DNA from: Methanobacterium sp.
GTDB taxonomy: Archaea > Methanobacteriota > Methanobacteria > Methanobacteriales > Methanobacteriaceae
NCBI GenBank assembly: GCA_003162115.1
Contig: PMMV01000072.1
Location: 1-16,915, forward strand
Reading direction: 5' to 3'
Length of the DNA: 16,915 bases
A program made the position numbers and the translations under genes. Shown one piece after another: positions 1 to 7,456 of this stretch (positions are counted from its first letter, which is position 1; each line of letters starts with the position of its first letter). The notes beneath the pieces were generated by a model. It was not told where the DNA came from, did no database searches, and saw only the letters and a program-made list of their open reading frames with translations.

Positions 1-413
1 ATTATAGATGCTGTTCCCATTAACATCAGATATGCGTAAACACCTGAAGGTTTTTTAACTTCGTAAAGTGATATAAATATTGCAAATAGCGCTATCATTC
101 CAAGTATGAATATCATTAGTTTTTGGGCGCTTCCATAAACATAGGTAATTGCTGGGTGGAATATGTAAAGTTGAGTACCAGTTATCAGTGCTGGCAGCCC
201 TGTTGCTATTGTTGGGTTCTGTATCAAAGGAGGATACCCACCAAAGTATTGTATACCATAATTTGCTAGAAGAGGTATTGTTGGGAGTGCTAGTGCAACT
301 ATTATTGAAATTACTTTAACCACTCTGCTTTTTTCATGAAGTAGGTTCAAAAACAGAGCGCATGTAATTGGTATTATCACCATTAACGGAATTAAAAGGT
401 TCGGAAGGTTCAT
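1..413 (-). CDS. ehbF: EhbF, N-terminal part (ion-translocating membrane subunit of hydrogenase B), cut by window edge
   Basis: The frame opens with ATG at 413 and runs 137 codons with no stop to the window edge, so the C-terminal part lies outside. It begins [15 protein letters not shown] and is strongly hydrophobic, with at least three membrane helices in the visible part. Known for the family: EhbF is the large antiporter-like subunit related to MrpD/NuoL/NuoN and probably carries ion translocation in the Ehb complex, which drives ferredoxin reduction by H2. The identification rests mainly on gene order after ehbA-E, because the conserved antiporter core is not in view. A strong RBS (GGAGGTATCAAA) lies just upstream, inside the end of the 34-codon frame whose TGA overlaps this ATG (ATGA). 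The symbol is fairly secure and the product detail is inferred. Confidence 0.8.
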   Translation of the reverse strand, partial: MNLPNLLIPLMVIIPITCALFLNLLHEKSRVVKVISIIVALALPTIPLLANYGIQYFGGYPPLIQNPTIATGLPALITGTQLYIFHPAITYVYGSAQKLMIFILGMIALFAIFISLYEVKKPSGVYAYLMLMGTASI

Positions 414-514
414 TTTGATACCTCCATTAATACCTGATCGAAATTGTAAACAATTTCACCGTAACCAACCTCTGTTTCTGTTCTTTTATTGTTTGATAAG
501 AAGTTTGAAAGCAT
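410..514 (-). CDS. Possible 34-aa microprotein between ehbE and ehbF
   Basis: The 105-base gap between ehbE and ehbF is exactly one open frame of 34 codons, from ATG at 514 to TGA at 410-412. It begins [20 protein letters not shown] and ends QVLMEVSK. The ATG lies 5 bases after the ehbE stop, with GGAG near the ehbE end as a usable RBS. The terminal TGA overlaps the ehbF ATG as ATGA, the same coupling used between other genes of this operon. The product would be soluble and hydrophilic, with no membrane segment and no motif I recognise. It could be an unannotated small Ehb-associated protein, a coupling leader peptide that delivers ribosomes to ehbF, or chance. Tight spacing in the rest of the operon favours a real function for this gap. 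Confidence 0.5.
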   Translation of the reverse strand: MLSNFLSNNKRTETEVGYGEIVYNFDQVLMEVSK

Positions 515-518
515 TTCA

Positions 519-881
519 TTACTCTCCAAGAATCTTTGATGCACTAATAGATCCATATTTTTTGTTAAGAAGGATTATAATTCCAAGCATAACAGCCATT
601 GTACTTGCCCCTATCACAATACTTGTGAGCACAAGAGCAAATGGGAGAGGATAAGATGCATTCTGCGAAAATGTGCTCATTGACATTCCAGGTAAGTATA
701 TGTAAACTATTCCACCTACTTTGTAACCCATTGCAATTAGGAACAGGTTGGCCCCGTCACCAATAAATGCCAATGATATAACCTTTTTTATAAGGTTATC
801 CAGGAATAACGCACCAAAAATACCTATTACCATCAGCATTCCTGCTGTTAAAAGCGATGCAAGCTGTGTGTCCATGATCAT
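519..881 (-). CDS. ehbE: EhbE, NuoK/MrpC-like membrane subunit of hydrogenase B
   Basis: The 120-aa protein has three predicted helices, roughly residues 7-28, 34-55 and 80-105. This is the size and topology of NuoK/MrpC-type subunits, which sit beside the antiporter-like subunit in the membrane arm. Acidic and basic residues near the helices (D28, K32, D42) fit that family. It is the fifth gene of the ehb cluster and lies next to ehbF. The start is ATG at 881, and a second ATG follows two codons later. An RBS (GGAGG, about 888-892) lies 6 bases upstream, inside the end of ehbD, whose stop is only one base away. The tight packing implies translational coupling. The symbol comes from order and fold class. 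Confidence 0.8.
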   Translation of the reverse strand: MIMDTQLASLLTAGMLMVIGIFGALFLDNLIKKVISLAFIGDGANLFLIAMGYKVGGIVYIYLPGMSMSTFSQNASYPLPFALVLTSIVIGASTMAVMLGIIILLNKKYGSISASKILGE

Positions 882-882
882 A

Positions 883-1116
883 TTATTCCTCCACCCTGCG
901 TGTTCTTAAAACTGCCAGTGCGAAAAATACAGGCACTATTGCCGAACCAACAATCGCTTGAGTCAAAGCTACATCTGGAGCCTGAAGGTATTGGTAAAGG
1001 AAAGCAAGTGAAGCACCTGGAATTCCGGTTAGAATAGCTGCTTTTAGAAGATCTCGTTGCATCAAGCATATAACTGCCCCTAAAATCGTTGTAATCATGA
1101 ATATATATTCTATCAT
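883..1116 (-). CDS. ehbD: EhbD, DUF4040/MbhD-like membrane subunit of hydrogenase B
   Basis: The 77-aa hydrophobic protein has three short membrane segments. It carries the hallmark [20 protein letters not shown] (residues about 46-65), the typical signature of the DUF4040/MrpB N-terminal/MbhD family of small membrane-arm subunits in Mrp antiporters and energy-converting hydrogenases. The charged end RTRRVEE is cytoplasmic in style. The ATG at 1116 overlaps the ehbC stop by 4 bases (ATGA). A longer frame in another register across the same bases was discarded as a shadow. The product is a membrane subunit with no cofactor of its own. Confidence 0.82.
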   Translation of the reverse strand: MIEYIFMITTILGAVICLMQRDLLKAAILTGIPGASLAFLYQYLQAPDVALTQAIVGSAIVPVFFALAVLRTRRVEE

Positions 1117-1385
1117 TTCTCTTCCTCCCCATAATAGTAACCATTGGCTATGGCGTGGGCTGCAAACGGTGCTAAGATGAAATAGGCCGATGCCATAAGG
1201 GGTTCATTAAGGACAAGTAATGCTATTATAAGAGCTATATCAGCAACTCCCAGAATGTGTATCCGGGCGTATATTATATTTTCAATATTATCCCCATACC
1301 TTAAAATCCCGTAAGCGGTTAAAAGCACCAAGAATGCGACTATTATGAGTATTGCTGATCTTATTAAAGTTATTATATCTGTCAC
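1113..1385 (-). CDS. ehbC: EhbC, MrpG/MnhG-like membrane subunit of hydrogenase B
   Basis: The 90-aa protein has three hydrophobic segments, about residues 7-26, 43-60 and 66-84. The motif [22 protein letters not shown] resembles MnhG/MrpG subunits, which carry a similar polar loop between their first two helices. It starts with GTG at 1385, with GAGGATGATC as RBS a few bases upstream, four bases after the ehbB stop. It ends in a 4-base overlap with the ehbD ATG. It is part of the Mrp-like quartet (E-, F-, G- and B-type small subunits) that opens the ehb operon. The assignment rests on fold type and order rather than on a catalytic motif. Confidence 0.8.
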   Translation of the reverse strand: MTDIITLIRSAILIIVAFLVLLTAYGILRYGDNIENIIYARIHILGVADIALIIALLVLNEPLMASAYFILAPFAAHAIANGYYYGEEEK

Positions 1386-1389
1386 ACGA

Positions 1390-1647
1390 TCATCCTCTTA
1401 AAACACTTGCAAATGCTATGGTTCCAACTGGACCAAGAAGTATCAAGGCAGTTGCTATGGTATCACAAAAAGCTAGATTATATAATTGCTGCACTAAGAC
1501 CAGCATCGTTGCTACTGCTATGCCCAAACCGGATAAACCTACAAGAGACATTGCAATTTTCTTCCTAGTTGTAATTCTTATTGTGGCAATTGCAAATATT
1601 GCAAGGGCCCCCATGAGAATATATTGTGATATAACAAGTATGTTCAT
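1390..1647 (-). CDS. ehbB: EhbB, MrpF/MnhF-like membrane subunit of hydrogenase B
   Basis: The 85-aa protein has three membrane segments (about residues 5-24, 31-52 and 59-80). The [21 protein letters not shown] linker is typical of MnhF/MrpF-type subunits. The start is ATG at 1647, overlapping the last bases of ehbA in the form ATGA, with GGGATG upstream acting as RBS inside ehbA. It is presumably embedded in the cytoplasmic membrane as part of the ion-conducting arm of Ehb. No residue-specific function can be read from the sequence. Confidence 0.8.
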   Translation of the reverse strand: MNILVISQYILMGALAIFAIATIRITTRKKIAMSLVGLSGLGIAVATMLVLVQQLYNLAFCDTIATALILLGPVGTIAFASVLRG

Positions 1648-1955
1648 TCTAACATCCCTTTTATATATGGTTCAAATGGAATTATCTCCTCAGCTGTACG
1701 TTTAGATATTATTGCTACCTTTAAAATACAATTTTCTGAGTCCAGATCGATTGAAAGCGTCCCGGGGGTTAATGTTATGCTATTTGCAAGTATAGTTTGA
1801 GATATAGGCCTTTTAAGTACTGTTTCTATCTCAACAACATGAGGTTCTACCTTTCCATCTAAAACCCTTGTAATAACATCTAGTTCTGCTTTGAGTATTT
1901 CAAAGATGAGAACGATGAAATAAGCTATTCCATAGAATATTCTGGTTATAAACAT
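1644..1955 (-). CDS. ehbA: EhbA, MrpE/MnhE-like first subunit of hydrogenase B
   Basis: The 103-aa protein has an N-terminal membrane segment (residues about 4-22) followed by a cytoplasmic portion. The conserved [20 protein letters not shown] at about residues 62-81 is the MnhE/MrpE signature. It is the promoter-proximal gene of the operon. The start is ATG at 1955, with AAGGAG about 10 bases upstream and a TATA element near 2017-2026. Known for the complex: Ehb couples H2 oxidation to ferredoxin reduction for CO2 assimilation in methanogens. The hydrogenase and polyferredoxin subunits should lie beyond position 1. Confidence 0.82.
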   Translation of the reverse strand: MFITRIFYGIAYFIVLIFEILKAELDVITRVLDGKVEPHVVEIETVLKRPISQTILANSITLTPGTLSIDLDSENCILKVAIISKRTAEEIIPFEPYIKGMLE

Positions 1956-2278
1956 TGTGAATTAACTCCTTTTTTAATATTATAGCCCGGATAACTCATG
2001 AATAATTAACATGGCACATATAAAACTTTAAGTTTCATCCCATCAATAGGATCATTGCAAACCATGATAATTAATTCATCATTATAAAACATGATATATA
2101 TAAAATTAACTAAATTGATTTTTTACACTATTTTGATTAGGTATATTTGAATAAAAAGTAGTAACATATTCATATAGTTTATTATCAAATAAAACTAGTA
2201 ATACTTGAGATTTTTTTTCTAGACAAACATAAACGGCTAATTATTTATAATATTTTTTTAAATCAGGAATTGATCAGT
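1956..2278. other. Intergenic region upstream of ehbA
   Basis: About 320 AT-rich bases lie between the YdjM-type gene and ehbA. They hold the proposed ehb TATA box and the ehbA RBS. A second TATA-like stretch (about 2093-2106, minus strand ATTTTATATATATC) could be an alternative upstream promoter. No open frame with protein-like content was seen. Confidence 0.5.
2017..2026 (-). promoter_or_regulatory. Likely TATA box of the ehb operon
   Basis: On the minus strand this reads GTTTTATATG, preceded by purine-rich CTTAAA. A start site about 25 bases downstream would lie near 1995, giving a leader of about 40 bases with the ehbA RBS. Assignment is by pattern only. Confidence 0.5.
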
Positions 2279-2983
2279 TTATATTATTAAACTTAAGAAA
2301 TTATTACCATATAATACTACGGAAGCAATTACGCAACCGGCCCAAATAGCTATTAAAGTAAATCCAGCTCGTTTTTTAAATTTCATGGAGGATATGGGAT
2401 TTATAAGCTGTACACCCGAAGGTGTGAAAAGATCTAAGATAACATGACTTATACAACCTAAAAAAAATGCAAAAAAAACGTAATATATGTTAAATCCAAT
2501 ATCAGATGAGAATATCAGTCCTATAATAATCAAAAAAGCGTATATAGGAACAATTTTTTTATTTAAAATCACTATCCCCAGAATAAGCGAAATTATAATC
2601 AATGATACCTTCAAACTTGTAAATTCCGACAGTAATGAATGAGCACCCAGAACAAAAAATGATACACAACCAGTTATAAAAATTATTCCAAATACCGAAT
2701 GCATAAAACCCCTGTGCTCAGAAATATAGAATAACAGTGCCATTAAAGCTATTAGAACTCCTATCAAGTAGGGAAAATTCAAAATACTTAATATTAAAGC
2801 CAATATGACTCCCAATAACCCCAATATAGTAATATTTTTTTGATTAACCTTGTGATCCATGTCCATTATTGATGCACCAATAACTGCAAGTGCAATATAA
2901 AAGATTTCTGGAAAAAATGGAAAGACCATAATTATTGAGACAAGGACATGTTCTTTGTATGATGGCATTTCATCGACTCCCAT
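2279..2983 (-). CDS. YdjM-type (PF04307-like) membrane metal-dependent hydrolase
   Basis: The protein is 234 aa with about seven hydrophobic segments. It shows the ordered motifs of the LexA-binding inner-membrane-associated hydrolase/YdjM family: DMDH (41-44), HRGFMHS (90-96) and GCISHVILDLFTPSG (176-190). The histidines and aspartates of these motifs are thought to bind metal at the membrane face. The true substrate of archaeal members is not known. Two starts are possible: ATG at 2983, or ATG at 2968, which has a better-spaced GGAG. The second would remove five residues. It is separated from the upstream deacylase gene by about 70 bases holding a TATA-like ATTTATTATAAAT, so it may have its own promoter. 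The family call is confident and the biochemical role is not. Confidence 0.75.
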   Translation of the reverse strand: MGVDEMPSYKEHVLVSIIMVFPFFPEIFYIALAVIGASIMDMDHKVNQKNITILGLLGVILALILSILNFPYLIGVLIALMALLFYISEHRGFMHSVFGIIFITGCVSFFVLGAHSLLSEFTSLKVSLIIISLILGIVILNKKIVPIYAFLIIIGLIFSSDIGFNIYYVFFAFFLGCISHVILDLFTPSGVQLINPISSMKFKKRAGFTLIAIWAGCVIASVVLYGNNFLSLII

Positions 2984-3052
2984 TGTACATCTAATATATA
3001 GATATTTAACTCTGGCTAGATGGTTATAATCGAAATTTATAATAAATATTAA

Positions 3053-3775
3053 TCAAACAACTCCGAAGTACTTTAGATAGGATACCATTTGAAGGTAGGA
3101 TCTTTCCGGACTTCCCGGGTTTACCTTACAGTTTTCAGATACAACCTCACATGTAACTGCTGCAGTCCCTTTGAGGTTTAATTCATCTTCTAAAGCTCCG
3201 CTATATAATGATCCTGCGTTCTTGTGGCAAATAACCTTCGATGATGTGACACTTGTTATATATTTTGCAATCATTAGACTCTCTGGGCATGGCTGCTCTG
3301 AACAAAAAACACTCTCAATTCCGGGGTTACTTCGGGCTTTGGTTGCATGAAAATCTGCTAAAGAAATTATATTAAGTTTATCTGTGGTCTTTAATATCTT
3401 ATTAGAAGGAGAACCTAATTTGGATGTCCTTCTGTTCATATCAAATCCCTTAAACCTTCTTGAATTCTTCATTGTTGCATTTGGAAGTGCAAAAGGGATG
3501 ATATATACAGTTCCATTGATCGGCCTTTCCCATAACTCTTCTGCAAGCCACAATGCAGCAATTTGTGGTGGAATTTCGTTTCCATGAACCCCCGCCGTAA
3601 GCATAATCTTAGGAGATCTATCACCAATTTTTATCATAGGAGTACCATATCTTGCAGCTTTAATCAACCGAGTAGATGTAATGCATTTAGGTACATATTC
3701 CATTAGATATTCGTTCTCATTTACTCTACCTCCCGTTTCATTTGAAATAATTTTGATATCATCTTGAATATTCAT
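3053..3775 (-). CDS. AstE/aspartoacylase-type zinc deacylase (M14-like)
   Basis: From ATG at 3775 the product is 240 aa. It carries GVHGNE (residues 62-67), giving the zinc ligands His64 and Glu67. DFHA supplies a third ligand at His143, and TCEV supplies a likely catalytic Glu210. FDMNRR (about 111-116) fits the substrate-carboxylate-binding Asn-Arg region. These are the landmarks of the succinylglutamate desuccinylase/aspartoacylase family, which removes an acyl group from an N-acyl amino acid or related compound. The substrate cannot be read from the sequence. A GTG three codons earlier (3784) is in frame, but it lies inside GAGTGAT, which fits the RBS 4 bases before the ATG, so I take the ATG as the start. 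The protein is shorter than bacterial AstE/AspA and may lack their C-terminal domain. It is divergent from argG, and a functional link with arginine metabolism is speculative. Confidence 0.72.
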   Translation of the reverse strand: MNIQDDIKIISNETGGRVNENEYLMEYVPKCITSTRLIKAARYGTPMIKIGDRSPKIMLTAGVHGNEIPPQIAALWLAEELWERPINGTVYIIPFALPNATMKNSRRFKGFDMNRRTSKLGSPSNKILKTTDKLNIISLADFHATKARSNPGIESVFCSEQPCPESLMIAKYITSVTSSKVICHKNAGSLYSGALEDELNLKGTAAVTCEVVSENCKVNPGSPERSYLQMVSYLKYFGVV

Positions 3776-4286
3776 TAAAATCACTCAGTTTATACGTTTT
3801 CTCGCTTCAATTCCCAATTACATGTTTATTTGGAATAATCTTACCAGTTAAGTAATATTCTATTATTTTTATTAGTTCCATCTATTTTATCTACTTTTTC
3901 ATCAATCTTAATTGCTTCATTTTTTGGATGATATGAGTTAAATTTAATTAATCAACTCAAAAAATAAATTTAAGTGTGTTATAAGAATTTTATAAAAGTA
4001 TGATACTAAAAAAAGGTTATTTTATTTGAATAAGAATATTTAAATTAATTAATATATAATCAAATTTAACAATAGAACACGGCTAATCTGTGGTTTCATC
4101 TTATTATCCTATAAACAAGTATTGATGTCACCAAATGTCGCTTCTTAAGTTAAAATTATATAGATTTTAATAGCACAGAACATAAACAATATATGTTAAA
4201 TGTGAAAGTTTCATATTAGTTATAAATTTAAAGAAATTTTAGACTGACCAATAAAAAGAAGATTAGAAGATTCAAGAGTGATTACA
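3776..4286. other. Long AT-rich divergent intergenic region (deacylase/argG)
   Basis: About 500 bases lie between two divergent genes. They contain the argG TATA box near 4221 and both RBSs. On the minus strand, 3841-3951 stays open for 36 codons and a second frame (3807-3881) encodes 24 residues beginning MELIKIIEYYL. Neither has an RBS. They may be the remains of a small gene or chance. The segment 4080-4160 is slightly richer in GC than its surroundings but holds no frame or RNA fold I could defend. Confidence 0.4.
4221..4230 (+). promoter_or_regulatory. Likely TATA box of argG
   Basis: TATAAATTTA lies 57 bases before the chosen ATG. Transcription would start near 4248 and give a leader of about 40 bases containing the GTGAT RBS. 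Assignment is by pattern only. Confidence 0.45.
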
Positions 4287-5468
4287 ATGGAAAAAGTGGT
4301 TCTTGCATTCAGTGGCGGATTGGACACGTCTGTATGTGTAAAGTTACTCCAGGAGAAGTACAATATGGAAGTAATAACTGCATGTGTTGATGTAGGCCAG
4401 CCAAAAGATGAAATTGAAAGACCTGCACAGGTTGCAAAGGAAATAGGTGTTAAAAAACACTACACTATTGATGCTAAGCATGAATTTGCCGAAGAATTCA
4501 TATTCAGGGCAATTAAAGCCAATGCAATGTACGAAGGATATCCCCTAAGTACATCCCTAGCAAGACCCCTTATAGCCATGAAAATAGTTGAAATAGCTGA
4601 AAAAGAAGGTGCAGATGCTATTGCTCACGGCTGCACCGGGAAAGGAAACGACCAATTCCGGTTTGAGTCAACCATAAGATCAGGATCTCTTTGCAGTATT
4701 ATTGCGCCTGTGAGGGATTTAAGTTTAACAAGAACAGAAGAAATGGATTATGCTAAGGAGAACAGCATACCATTACCTTCTGATAAGCTTTACAGTATCG
4801 ACGAAAATGTATGGGGAAGGTCTATTGAAGGAGACATACTCGAAGATCCTATGGTTGAAACTCCAGAGGAAGCATTTGAATGGACAGTCTCAACGGAAAA
4901 TGCCCCCCACAAAGCACAGTATCTGGCCATAACCTTTAATGATGGGGTTCCAGTTGCAATAGACGGCAAAAAAATGGGTGCATTAGAAATCATAATCGAA
5001 TGCAACCGTATCGCAGGATTACATGGAATAGGAAGGATAGATATAATTGAAAATCGTATAATAGGACTTAAATCTAGGGAAAATTATGAAACACCCGGTG
5101 CAATTCTTATAATAACAGCCCACAAGGCTCTTGAACAGCTTACATTAACTAGAGAAGAACTTAAATTTGTAGAAACAATCAGCCAAACCTATTCTGAAAT
5201 TGTTTACAATGGATTATGGCACGAACCTCTCCGTGAGGACCTAGACTGCATAATTGACAACATGCAGAAACGCGTAACTGGAGTAGTTAAGTTAAAACTT
5301 CACAAAGGCAGTATAAGAACACTTGGCCGTGAATCTCCATTCAGTCTTTACAGTGAAGAAGCTGTATCCTTTGAGGATAAAGAAATGGACCAGCGAGAGA
5401 TAGCTGGAATGGTAAAAAATTATGGACTTCAGGCAGCTTGCTATCAGAGAGTATGTAAAAAAGACTAA
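4287..5468 (+). CDS. argG: Argininosuccinate synthase
   Basis: The 393-aa cytosolic enzyme joins citrulline and aspartate with ATP to form argininosuccinate, the penultimate step of arginine synthesis. The PP-loop nucleotide motif AFSGGLDTS is at residues 7-15, [14 protein letters not shown] follows, and the citrulline/aspartate-binding [14 protein letters not shown] is at 114-127. Length matches the family and the frame is intact. A GTG at 4278 is in frame and would add three residues. It forms part of the sequence GAGTGATTACA, which matches the anti-SD of archaeal 16S rRNA and is correctly spaced from ATG 4287, so the ATG start giving [11 protein letters not shown] is preferred. The gene appears monocistronic, with a T-run soon after the stop. 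Confidence 0.97.
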   Translation: MEKVVLAFSGGLDTSVCVKLLQEKYNMEVITACVDVGQPKDEIERPAQVAKEIGVKKHYTIDAKHEFAEEFIFRAIKANAMYEGYPLSTSLARPLIAMKIVEIAEKEGADAIAHGCTGKGNDQFRFESTIRSGSLCSIIAPVRDLSLTRTEEMDYAKENSIPLPSDKLYSIDENVWGRSIEGDILEDPMVETPEEAFEWTVSTENAPHKAQYLAITFNDGVPVAIDGKKMGALEIIIECNRIAGLHGIGRIDIIENRIIGLKSRENYETPGAILIITAHKALEQLTLTREELKFVETISQTYSEIVYNGLWHEPLREDLDCIIDNMQKRVTGVVKLKLHKGSIRTLGRESPFSLYSEEAVSFEDKEMDQREIAGMVKNYGLQAACYQRVCKKD

Positions 5469-5486
5469 AATTTAGAGGAATTATAC

Positions 5487-5492
5487 TTTTTT
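5487..5492 (+). terminator. Possible U-tract terminator of argG
   Basis: A run of six T follows the argG stop by about 18 bases. Archaeal termination commonly uses such T-runs without a hairpin. Weak on its own. Confidence 0.35.
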
Positions 5493-5506
5493 ATCAAAAA
5501 CCTTAA

Positions 5507-5514
5507 TTTTATAT
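5507..5514 (+). promoter_or_regulatory. Possible TATA box of the BofA-like gene
   Basis: TTTTATAT lies about 65 bases before the ATG at 5576. The implied start near 5536 leaves about 40 bases of leader, including AGGA at 5563-5566. Confidence 0.4.
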
Positions 5515-5575
5515 CAAAAGAATTGATAAAAAAAATCAGATTTAAGAAATTCACAAAAAACCAGGAAAAAAATAA

Positions 5576-5833
5576 ATGGCCATTGATACAATTTTCATAG
5601 GAATTCTCTTAGCAATAATAATTGCAGTTGGGTTGATAATTCTTTTCAAAGCAGCTGGTATAATAATCAAGATATTGCTGCACATGCTTTTCGGTCTAAT
5701 ACTCCTAGTAATTGTTGATTTAATTCCATTTGTGCACGTTCCAATCAATATTCTTACAGTGCTTGTAGCAGGATTTGGTGGGTTTATTGGAGTTGTACTT
5801 CTAATTATTTTAGGTTTACTAGGATTATATTAA
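5576..5833 (+). CDS. BofA-like small membrane protein
   Basis: The 85-aa, almost wholly hydrophobic protein has three likely helices (about residues 3-24, 28-50 and 58-84). The stretch VDLIPFVHVPINILTVLVAG (about 45-64) followed by GFIGVVLLIILG matches the pattern of the BofA family. Bacterial BofA is named for inhibiting pro-sigma-K processing in sporulating bacilli. Archaeal relatives have no sporulation or sigma K, so the name is only a family label and the role here is unknown. The start is ATG at 5576 with AGGA about 9 bases upstream. Its TAA overlaps the convergent nnr stop (shared bases 5830-5833), so the two transcripts must be antisense at their 3' ends. Confidence 0.75.
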   Translation: MAIDTIFIGILLAIIIAVGLIILFKAAGIIIKILLHMLFGLILLVIVDLIPFVHVPINILTVLVAGFGGFIGVVLLIILGLLGLY

Positions 5834-7308
5834 TTACCCCTAAATACCCTCGGTATGTACTTCAAAATATCGCTAGCAAGGAAATTGTACCCATAATCTT
5901 TTCTGGCAAGATCACCAGCAGCCCCGTTAATAAAAGATCCTAAATATGCTGCTTCATAAGCTTTATGTCCCTGGGCCAATAAACCTCCCACAAGACCCGC
6001 CAATATATCTCCAGTACCTCCTACTGTCATGCCAGGGTTTCCTGTGGAGTTTAATTTCACCGATTTACCATTTGAAATAATATCAACAACCCCCTTAAGA
6101 AGAATGGTAGATTTACATTCCTTGGAAGCTTCTGAAACTACATCAATTTTTTGTTCTATTTTTTCTGGGATATCAATTCCAAAAAAAGCCTTGAATTCTG
6201 TTTTATGAGGTGTTAGAATTACTTCACCATTGTATTTGGAGATTAAATCTAAATCTAAAATTTTAAGAGCATCTGCATCAATTACAATCGGCATTTGAAT
6301 TTTTTCAATCATTTCATTCAAAGCCAAACCTGATTCTTCTTCCCTTCCCATTCCACAACCCAAAACCATTGCATCTGCATCTTCTGATAGTTCCAGTATC
6401 CTTGAAGTATCATCAAAGGTGATGTAATTATCCGAAAGACTATCGACAATTAAATCCGGAGAATATGACCTTATTGGAGATGCCACACTATTTGGACATG
6501 CAACAACGGATAAATCAACTCCAGACCTTAAAGATGATAGGGCTGCTAATGCAGGAGCACCAGAATAATTGCGATTTCCCCCAACAATCAGTACACTACC
6601 ATTTTGGCCCTTATGAGAATTCATTTCCCTATTATTTAGTCTGAGTAAGTCTCCTGGACCTGTGAATAACTCTGCTTCAATTGGAATTCCTATATCGCAG
6701 ACATGAACACTTCCAACGTATTCGATATCTGCCTTCTTAATACCGCTTTTTTCTCTGTGGAAAGTAACTGTGAAATCTGCTTCAATGACCTTGTCATCCA
6801 CTGTACCTGTTTGAGGATCTAGTCCTGTAGGAATGTCTACAGCGATAACTACACTGCTAGAATTATTTATAATATCTACAGCACTTGAAATTGGTTCTCT
6901 AAGCCTTCCTTTGATTCCTGTTCCAAGAATGGCGTCTACTATAATGTCTGAATCTATAGATTTAAGTTGAGATGTATCCTCAATTTGATTAATTATTATT
7001 GAATTTGTTTCATTGCTTATTTCCTGAAGAACATTCCAGTTTTTCTGTGATTCAGGAGATTTTATTTGTAATGGATGGCCAAAAAGATGAATATCAACGT
7101 TGTATCCTTTGTTTAGAAGATGTCTTGCAGCCACAAATCCATCACCTCCGTTTCCTCCAGTACCTGCAAATATTGAAACTTTACATGCTTTTGAAATCTC
7201 AAATAATTTTTCTGCAATGCACTTTCCCGCATTTTCCATTAGAGAAGATTTTGGAATTCCCATTGCCTCAGCATTGGCATCAATAACCCTCATATCCATT
7301 ATATCCAT
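5830..7308 (-). CDS. nnr: Bifunctional NAD(P)H-hydrate epimerase / ADP-dependent dehydratase
   Basis: This 492-aa cytosolic metabolite-repair enzyme restores damaged NADH and NADPH hydrates. The N-terminal YjeF_N epimerase domain (about 1-215) has GTGGNGGDG at 49-57, LGTGIKG at 128-134 and PTGLD at 160-164. The C-terminal ribokinase-fold dehydratase (about 225-490) has HKGQNGSVLIVGG at 232-244, DADAL at 344-348, LTPHKTEF at 365-372 and the phosphate-binding GMTVGGTGDILAG at 426-438. All key motifs are present and the length is normal for the fused form. The start is ATG at 7308, three bases after a perfect GGTGAT. Nearby ATGs at codons 4 and 6 lack one. A TATA element at 7371-7379 fits its own promoter. 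It is convergent with the BofA-like gene. Confidence 0.94.
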   Translation of the reverse strand: MDIMDMRVIDANAEAMGIPKSSLMENAGKCIAEKLFEISKACKVSIFAGTGGNGGDGFVAARHLLNKGYNVDIHLFGHPLQIKSPESQKNWNVLQEISNETNSIIINQIEDTSQLKSIDSDIIVDAILGTGIKGRLREPISSAVDIINNSSSVVIAVDIPTGLDPQTGTVDDKVIEADFTVTFHREKSGIKKADIEYVGSVHVCDIGIPIEAELFTGPGDLLRLNNREMNSHKGQNGSVLIVGGNRNYSGAPALAALSSLRSGVDLSVVACPNSVASPIRSYSPDLIVDSLSDNYITFDDTSRILELSEDADAMVLGCGMGREEESGLALNEMIEKIQMPIVIDADALKILDLDLISKYNGEVILTPHKTEFKAFFGIDIPEKIEQKIDVVSEASKECKSTILLKGVVDIISNGKSVKLNSTGNPGMTVGGTGDILAGLVGGLLAQGHKAYEAAYLGSFINGAAGDLARKDYGYNFLASDILKYIPRVFRGN

Positions 7309-7370
7309 CTTATCACCACAATAATAAAAACATTTTATCTAACGAATTTTTAATGAGTTTGAATTATTAT

Positions 7371-7379
7371 ATTATATAA
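7371..7379 (-). promoter_or_regulatory. Likely TATA box of nnr
   Basis: The minus strand reads TTATATAAT about 65 bases before the ATG, predicting a start near 7348 and a 40-base leader containing GGTGAT. Confidence 0.5.
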
Positions 7380-7456
7380 CAAATTATTTAAACGATCTTA
7401 AATTCAGTTCTTGGCTTTAATAGAACATAATGGCAACTCATTAATAATAACTAATT

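Noticed and set aside
415..654. Plus-strand open frame antisense to ehbE and the gap
   Set aside because: No RBS, and it lies opposite a well-supported operon; composition is that of a complementary-strand shadow.
878..1144. Alternative longer frame over ehbD
   Set aside because: Lacks membrane character and the DUF4040 signature; the frame ending at 883 carries [12 protein letters not shown] and fits the ATGA overlap.
4080..4160. Possible small RNA in the argG upstream region because of slightly higher GC
   Set aside because: No stable stem, promoter or terminator could be identified by eye.
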